A DNA stretch of 64,000 nt from JAXGRD01 sp040766105 (GTDB taxonomy: Bacteria; Bacillota; Clostridia; Peptostreptococcales; Anaerovoracaceae). The stretch is from assembly GCA_040766105.1 (NCBI GenBank), contig JAXGRD010000005.1:1-64000 (forward strand), read 5' to 3'. Every line of letters begins with the position of its first letter. The stretch's first letter is position 1. Of the stretch, positions 60,788 through 64,000 are shown piece after piece. A model generated the notes under the pieces. The model did no database searches and was not told the DNA's origin. It saw nothing but the letters and a program-made list of their open reading frames with translations. A program made the translations under genes and the position numbers.

Positions 60788-61077
60788 TGAGAACCCCTTA
60801 CGACGTAATATTGAAACCTGTCATTTCCGAAAGAAGTATGGAAGATGCACAGGCGAAGAAATACACTTTCAAAGTGGCAGTTGATGCCAACAAGACAGAA
60901 GTGAAACACGCCATCGAAGAAATCTTCGGCGTAGAAGTAAAGAAAGTTAACATCATGAACGTTAACGGCAAGTTAAAGAGAATGGGAAGAACGTCCGGAA
61001 TGACAGCGGCATCCAAGAAGGCAATCGTAACGCTTTCACAGAGCAGCAAAGAAATCGAATTCTTCCAGGGACTGTAA
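60787..61077 (+). CDS. rplW: 50S ribosomal protein L23
   Basis: A 96-residue L23 beginning MRTPYDVILKPVISERS, with the internal KVAVDANKTEVKHAIEEIFG segment and the loop around GRTSGMTAASKKA. It sits at the tunnel exit and docks SRP and trigger factor. It shares one base with rplD. Confidence 0.96.
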   Translation: MRTPYDVILKPVISERSMEDAQAKKYTFKVAVDANKTEVKHAIEEIFGVEVKKVNIMNVNGKLKRMGRTSGMTAASKKAIVTLSQSSKEIEFFQGL

Positions 61078-61093
61078 TAGGAGGTAGGACACA

Positions 61094-61927
61094 ATGGGAA
61101 TTAAAAAATACAACCCGACAACGCCCGGCCTGAGAGGAATGACGGTTTCTACTTTTGAGGAAATCACAAAGAGCACTCCGGAGAAATCCCTTACCGTAAC
61201 GCTGAAAAAGCATGCGGGAAGAAACTCCAGAGGTAAGATCACCGTAAGACACAGAGGCGGCGGATACAGACCGAAATATAGAATTATAGACTTTAAGAGA
61301 AATAAGGACAATGTCCCCGGGAACGTTTCTGCAATCGAATACGATCCCAACAGAAGCGCCAACATCGCTCTCATCGTCTACGCAGACGGTGAGAAGAGAT
61401 ACATCTTGGCACCGGAAAAACTGAAGGTGGGAAGCGTCATCTTCTCAGGTCCCGATGCGGATATCCAAATCGGAAACGCACTCCCCTTGGCAAACATCCC
61501 CGTGGGTACAATGATCCACAACATCGAGATGAAGCCCGGTGCAGGCGGACAGTTGGTTCGTTCCGCAGGAAACGGCGCCCAGCTCATGGCGAAGGAGCAC
61601 CCCTACGCACAGGTAAGACTCCCCTCCGGCGAAGTTCGAAAGATCCGAATGGAGTGTAGAGCGACCGTAGGTGAAGTCGGAAACGAAGACCACCAGAATA
61701 TTGACATCGGTAAGGCAGGGAAGAAGAGACACATGGGAAGAAGACCTCACGTGAGAGGTTCCGCCATGAACCCCAACGATCACCCACACGGCGGTGGTGA
61801 AGGTAAGACCGGAATCGGACGAGTCAGCCCGGTTACACCTTGGGGCAGACCTACCCTTGGCTACAAGACTAGGAAGAAGAATAAAGACAGCGATAAATAT
61901 ATCGTGAAGAAGAGAAACGAGAAATAA
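61094..61927 (+). CDS. rplB: 50S ribosomal protein L2
   Basis: A 277-residue L2. Landmarks are NSRGKITVRHRGGGYRPKYR near the N-terminus and the C-terminal MNPNDHPHGGGEGK containing the conserved peptidyl-transferase-region histidine, followed by a basic tail. RBS TAGGAGG. Standard length and position. Confidence 0.97.
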   Translation: MGIKKYNPTTPGLRGMTVSTFEEITKSTPEKSLTVTLKKHAGRNSRGKITVRHRGGGYRPKYRIIDFKRNKDNVPGNVSAIEYDPNRSANIALIVYADGEKRYILAPEKLKVGSVIFSGPDADIQIGNALPLANIPVGTMIHNIEMKPGAGGQLVRSAGNGAQLMAKEHPYAQVRLPSGEVRKIRMECRATVGEVGNEDHQNIDIGKAGKKRHMGRRPHVRGSAMNPNDHPHGGGEGKTGIGRVSPVTPWGRPTLGYKTRKKNKDSDKYIVKKRNEK

Positions 61928-61944
61928 AGGAAGGAGCATAGAAC

Positions 61945-62214
61945 ATGGGCAGATCACTTAAAAAGGGTCCTTTCGTCAACGCGAAACTGCTTGCCGCAAT
62001 TGAGGCAATGAACGCAGCCAACGAGAAGAAAGTCATAAAAACATGGTCCCGTCCGTCTACGATTTTCCCGCAGATGGTCGGACATACAATAGCAGTCCAC
62101 GACGGCAGAAAACATGTCCCTGTGTACATCACAGAAGATATGGTTGGTCATAGACTTGGAGAATTTGCTCCAACCAGAACCTACAGAGGACACAGTGCCG
62201 ACAAAAAGAGTTAA
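61945..62214 (+). CDS. rpsS: 30S ribosomal protein S19
   Basis: An 89-residue S19 starting MGRSLKKGPFVNAKL, with WSRPSTIFPQMVGHTIAVHDG and the C-terminal RTYRGHSADKKS. It is a little shorter than the 91-93 residues usual for Firmicutes, losing only the terminal basic residues. RBS AAGGAAGGAG. Confidence 0.96.
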   Translation: MGRSLKKGPFVNAKLLAAIEAMNAANEKKVIKTWSRPSTIFPQMVGHTIAVHDGRKHVPVYITEDMVGHRLGEFAPTRTYRGHSADKKS

Positions 62215-62233
62215 TTGAGAAGGAGATAAGAAA

Positions 62234-62581
62234 ATGGAAGCAAAAGCAGTTGCAAAATACGTAAGAATGTCTCCTATCAAGCTTAAGCCTGTTACTGATT
62301 TGGTTAGAGGAAAGGACTTGAGCGAGGCACTTACCATATTGAAGTTCACACCGGGAAAAGGTGCTGAACTGGTAGAAAAAGTTGTAAAATCAGCTGCGGC
62401 AAACGCAGAGAACAACTTCGACATGAATCCGGATGACCTGTATGTTGCAGAAGTATACGCACATCAGGGACCTACCATGAAGAGGTGGCGTGCAGGAGCA
62501 CAGGGCAGAGCGTCCATGATCCTGAAGAGAAGCAGCCACATCGGCGTAACGTTGAGAGAAAAAGAAATGGAGGTTCAGTAA
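62234..62581 (+). CDS. rplV: 50S ribosomal protein L22
   Basis: A 115-residue L22 with the KYVRMSPIKLKPVTDLVRG start and the tunnel-lining hairpin region ending in RWRAGAQGRASMILKRSSHIG. It directly abuts rpsC (start codon one base after the stop). Confidence 0.96.
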   Translation: MEAKAVAKYVRMSPIKLKPVTDLVRGKDLSEALTILKFTPGKGAELVEKVVKSAAANAENNFDMNPDDLYVAEVYAHQGPTMKRWRAGAQGRASMILKRSSHIGVTLREKEMEVQ

Positions 62582-63487
62582 ATGGGTCAGAAAGTAAGTC
62601 CACACGGTCTCAGAGTTGGAATCATTAAAGACTGGGACTCCAAGTGGTATGCGGATAAAGAAACGTTTGCAGATTACCTGGTTGAAGACAACAAAATCAG
62701 AGAATTCATCAAGAAAAAGCTGTACGCAGCGGGCGTATCCAGAATCTTGATCGACAGACGTGCTGAAAACGAATTGAGAGTGACCATCTTGACCGGTAAG
62801 CCGGGTATGGTCATTGGACGTTCCGGAGACGGGATTGAAGCCCTCAAGGCCGATCTTGTCAAGATGACAAAGAAGAATATCGCTGTGGAAATCAAGGAAG
62901 TCAGAAGAACCGAGATGGATGCACAGCTGACAGCAGAGAGCATCGCACAGGCTTTGGAGAGAAGAATCTCCTTTAGAAGAGCCATGAAGCAGGCCATGGG
63001 AAGAACCATGAAGGCCGGCGCAAAGGGAATCAAGGTATTGGTTTCCGGAAGATTGGGCGGCGCTGAAATCGCAAGAAACGAAAAGTACAGCGAAGGCAAC
63101 GTGCCTCTCCATACTTTGAGAGCGGACATCGACTACGGCTTTGCCGAGGCGGATACCACCTACGGTAAGCTGGGCGTAAAGGTCTGGATTAACCACGGAG
63201 AAATTCTGGATAAGGGACTGCAGAGCACTATCCGCGAAGACAAGCAGGCAGGCGGAAGAGACGGCAGAAAGAGAAGAGACGGCGATAGAAGACCGAGAAG
63301 AGATGGGGACAGAGGACCCAGAAGAGACGGGGATAGAGATAATCGCAGAAGAGGCAGAGATGACAGACCTGAAATGCCTAAGGCAGTAAATCCAAGAGTT
63401 CGAAAGGCTCCGAAGGAAGAACCTGCTCCACAGGCTGCACCGGAAGTACAACCCGAAGTCGCAAGTGAAGCGAAGGCGGAAGAATAG
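62582..63487 (+). CDS. rpsC: 30S ribosomal protein S3 with long C-terminal tail
   Basis: A 301-residue S3. The normal protein (KH domain with GKPGMVIGRSGDGIEALK, then the C-terminal GRLGGAEIARNEKYSEG) ends near residue 218. An extra tail of about 84 residues follows: first Arg/Asp-rich repeats (four RRDGDR-like units, about 228-262), then a Pro/Ala/Glu-rich acidic stretch to the end. The frame is clean and the stop is followed normally by rplP, so the tail is real rather than a frame error. RBS ATGGAGG lies inside the end of rplV. Confidence 0.95.
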   Translation: MGQKVSPHGLRVGIIKDWDSKWYADKETFADYLVEDNKIREFIKKKLYAAGVSRILIDRRAENELRVTILTGKPGMVIGRSGDGIEALKADLVKMTKKNIAVEIKEVRRTEMDAQLTAESIAQALERRISFRRAMKQAMGRTMKAGAKGIKVLVSGRLGGAEIARNEKYSEGNVPLHTLRADIDYGFAEADTTYGKLGVKVWINHGEILDKGLQSTIREDKQAGGRDGRKRRDGDRRPRRDGDRGPRRDGDRDNRRRGRDDRPEMPKAVNPRVRKAPKEEPAPQAAPEVQPEVASEAKAEE

Positions 63488-63513
63488 ACAGATAGAGAAA
63501 GGAGGAACTAGCC

Positions 63514-63939
63514 ATGTTGATGCCAAAGCGCGTTAAACGTAGAAAGGTCCACAGAGGAAGAATGAAGGGCAAGGCAACCAAGGGTAACTTGGTGACATAC
63601 GGTGAGTACGGCCTCGTTGCTTCAGAATGCGGATGGATTACTTCCAACCAAATCGAAGCGGCTCGTATCGCTATGACCAGATCCATCAAGAGAGGCGGTA
63701 AGGTTTACATTAAAATCTTCCCCCATAAGTCCGTAACCAAGAAACCTGCAGAAGTACGTATGGGTTCCGGAAAAGGTTCTCCCGAGTACTGGGTAGCAGT
63801 TGTGAAGCCGGGCAGAGTCATGTTTGAAATCGAAGGAGTTACCTTCGACCAGGCAAAGGAAGCCATGAGACTGGCTGCACACAAACTTCCTATTAAGAGT
63901 AAGTTTGCCATCAAAGGACAGGAGGGTGGTGAAGCGTAA
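63514..63939 (+). CDS. rplP: 50S ribosomal protein L16
   Basis: A 141-residue L16 starting MLMPKRVKRRKVHRGRMKG after GAAAGGAGG, with the GKPEYWV-type core (GKGSPEYWVAVVKPGRVMFE) typical of the family. Its TAA overlaps the rpmC ATG by one base. Confidence 0.96.
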   Translation: MLMPKRVKRRKVHRGRMKGKATKGNLVTYGEYGLVASECGWITSNQIEAARIAMTRSIKRGGKVYIKIFPHKSVTKKPAEVRMGSGKGSPEYWVAVVKPGRVMFEIEGVTFDQAKEAMRLAAHKLPIKSKFAIKGQEGGEA

Positions 63940-64000
63940 TGGAATTAAAGAAAATGAGAGAAATGACAGATGCGGAGCTGACCGTAGAACTGACCAAGAT
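63939..64000 (+). CDS. rpmC: 50S ribosomal protein L29 (partial, runs off the window)
   Basis: The first 20 codons of L29 are seen (MELKKMREMTDAELTVELTK), starting at an ATG that shares one base with the rplP stop. GGAGGGTGG upstream gives the RBS. The 3' end lies beyond the window. Confidence 0.9.
   Translation, partial: MELKKMREMTDAELTVELTK

Overview
The window looks like a chromosomal segment of a low-to-mid G+C Firmicute, most likely an anaerobe of class Clostridia. Reasons: strong AGGAGG-type ribosome binding sites on nearly every gene; sigma-A promoters of the TTGACA-N17-TATAAT type; intrinsic hairpin/T-run terminators; the order cysS-mrnC-(thyA-folA)-rlmB-sigH-tuf-rpmG-secE-nusG-rplKA-rplJL-rpoBC-rpsLG-fusA-tuf-S10 operon; and Firmicutes markers (SigH, Mini-RNase III, YdbC/PC4 protein, ECF-type vitamin transporter, LPXTG-like surface protein). 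A genus cannot be named from this.

Layout. 1-4.3 kb is accessory: an ECF sigma/anti-sigma pair (minus strand), a type-B carboxylesterase, a YcxB-like membrane protein, a tiny cysteine-containing membrane protein and a NapH-like membrane ferredoxin. 4.6-15.5 kb is a housekeeping run: asnS, an EF-G-like GTPase, a DUF1461-like membrane protein, a DJ-1 family protein, a PHP phosphoesterase, cysE-cysS-mrnC, thyA-folA, rlmB and sigH, many with 4-29 bp overlaps. An IS4-type element (15.6-16.9 kb) separates sigH from tRNA-Thr and tuf copy 1. 18.4-24.6 kb carries a NatAB-like ABC exporter, a sortase-type surface protein broken by an in-frame amber codon, and a Na+/amino-acid symporter behind a single-aptamer glycine riboswitch. 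24.8-28.2 kb is rpmG-secE-nusG-rplK-rplA-[L10 leader]-rplJ-rplL.

28.2-32.8 kb is a cargo island in the rplL-rpoB junction: a MacB-like ABC exporter co-oriented with a stand-alone B12-binding-domain protein, facing a divergent regulator that fuses an XRE helix-turn-helix to a CarH-like B12-binding module; a decayed IS30-type element follows. This is the most unusual locus. 32.9-44.8 kb is rpoB, rpoC, rpsL, rpsG, fusA and tuf copy 2. 44.9-50.5 kb is aroD, an ECF transport module (A1, A2, T) with a QueT S-component, trmB and an aminotransferase, then tRNA-Gly. 50.8-58.5 kb is bounded by two 1366-bp IS256-family copies in opposite orientation, each with its own 8-bp target duplication. Between them lie a nitroreductase, a YdbC/PC4 protein, a TGS-domain uridine kinase-like protein, a PfkB sugar kinase and an LUD-domain protein. 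58.5-59.1 kb holds a duplicated, structured leader before the S10 operon (rpsJ-rplC-rplD-rplW-rplB-rpsS-rplV-rpsC-rplP-rpmC), which runs off the end.

How it fits together: the canonical translation/transcription supercluster is intact as genes but opened at three junctions by transport, redox, regulatory and mobile DNA. Non-coding DNA in the accessory junctions shares short dispersed motifs (CAAAAAGTAGA, TAGAATAAATAGTC, TTAAGCC-type inverted repeats), suggesting a family of small intergenic elements.
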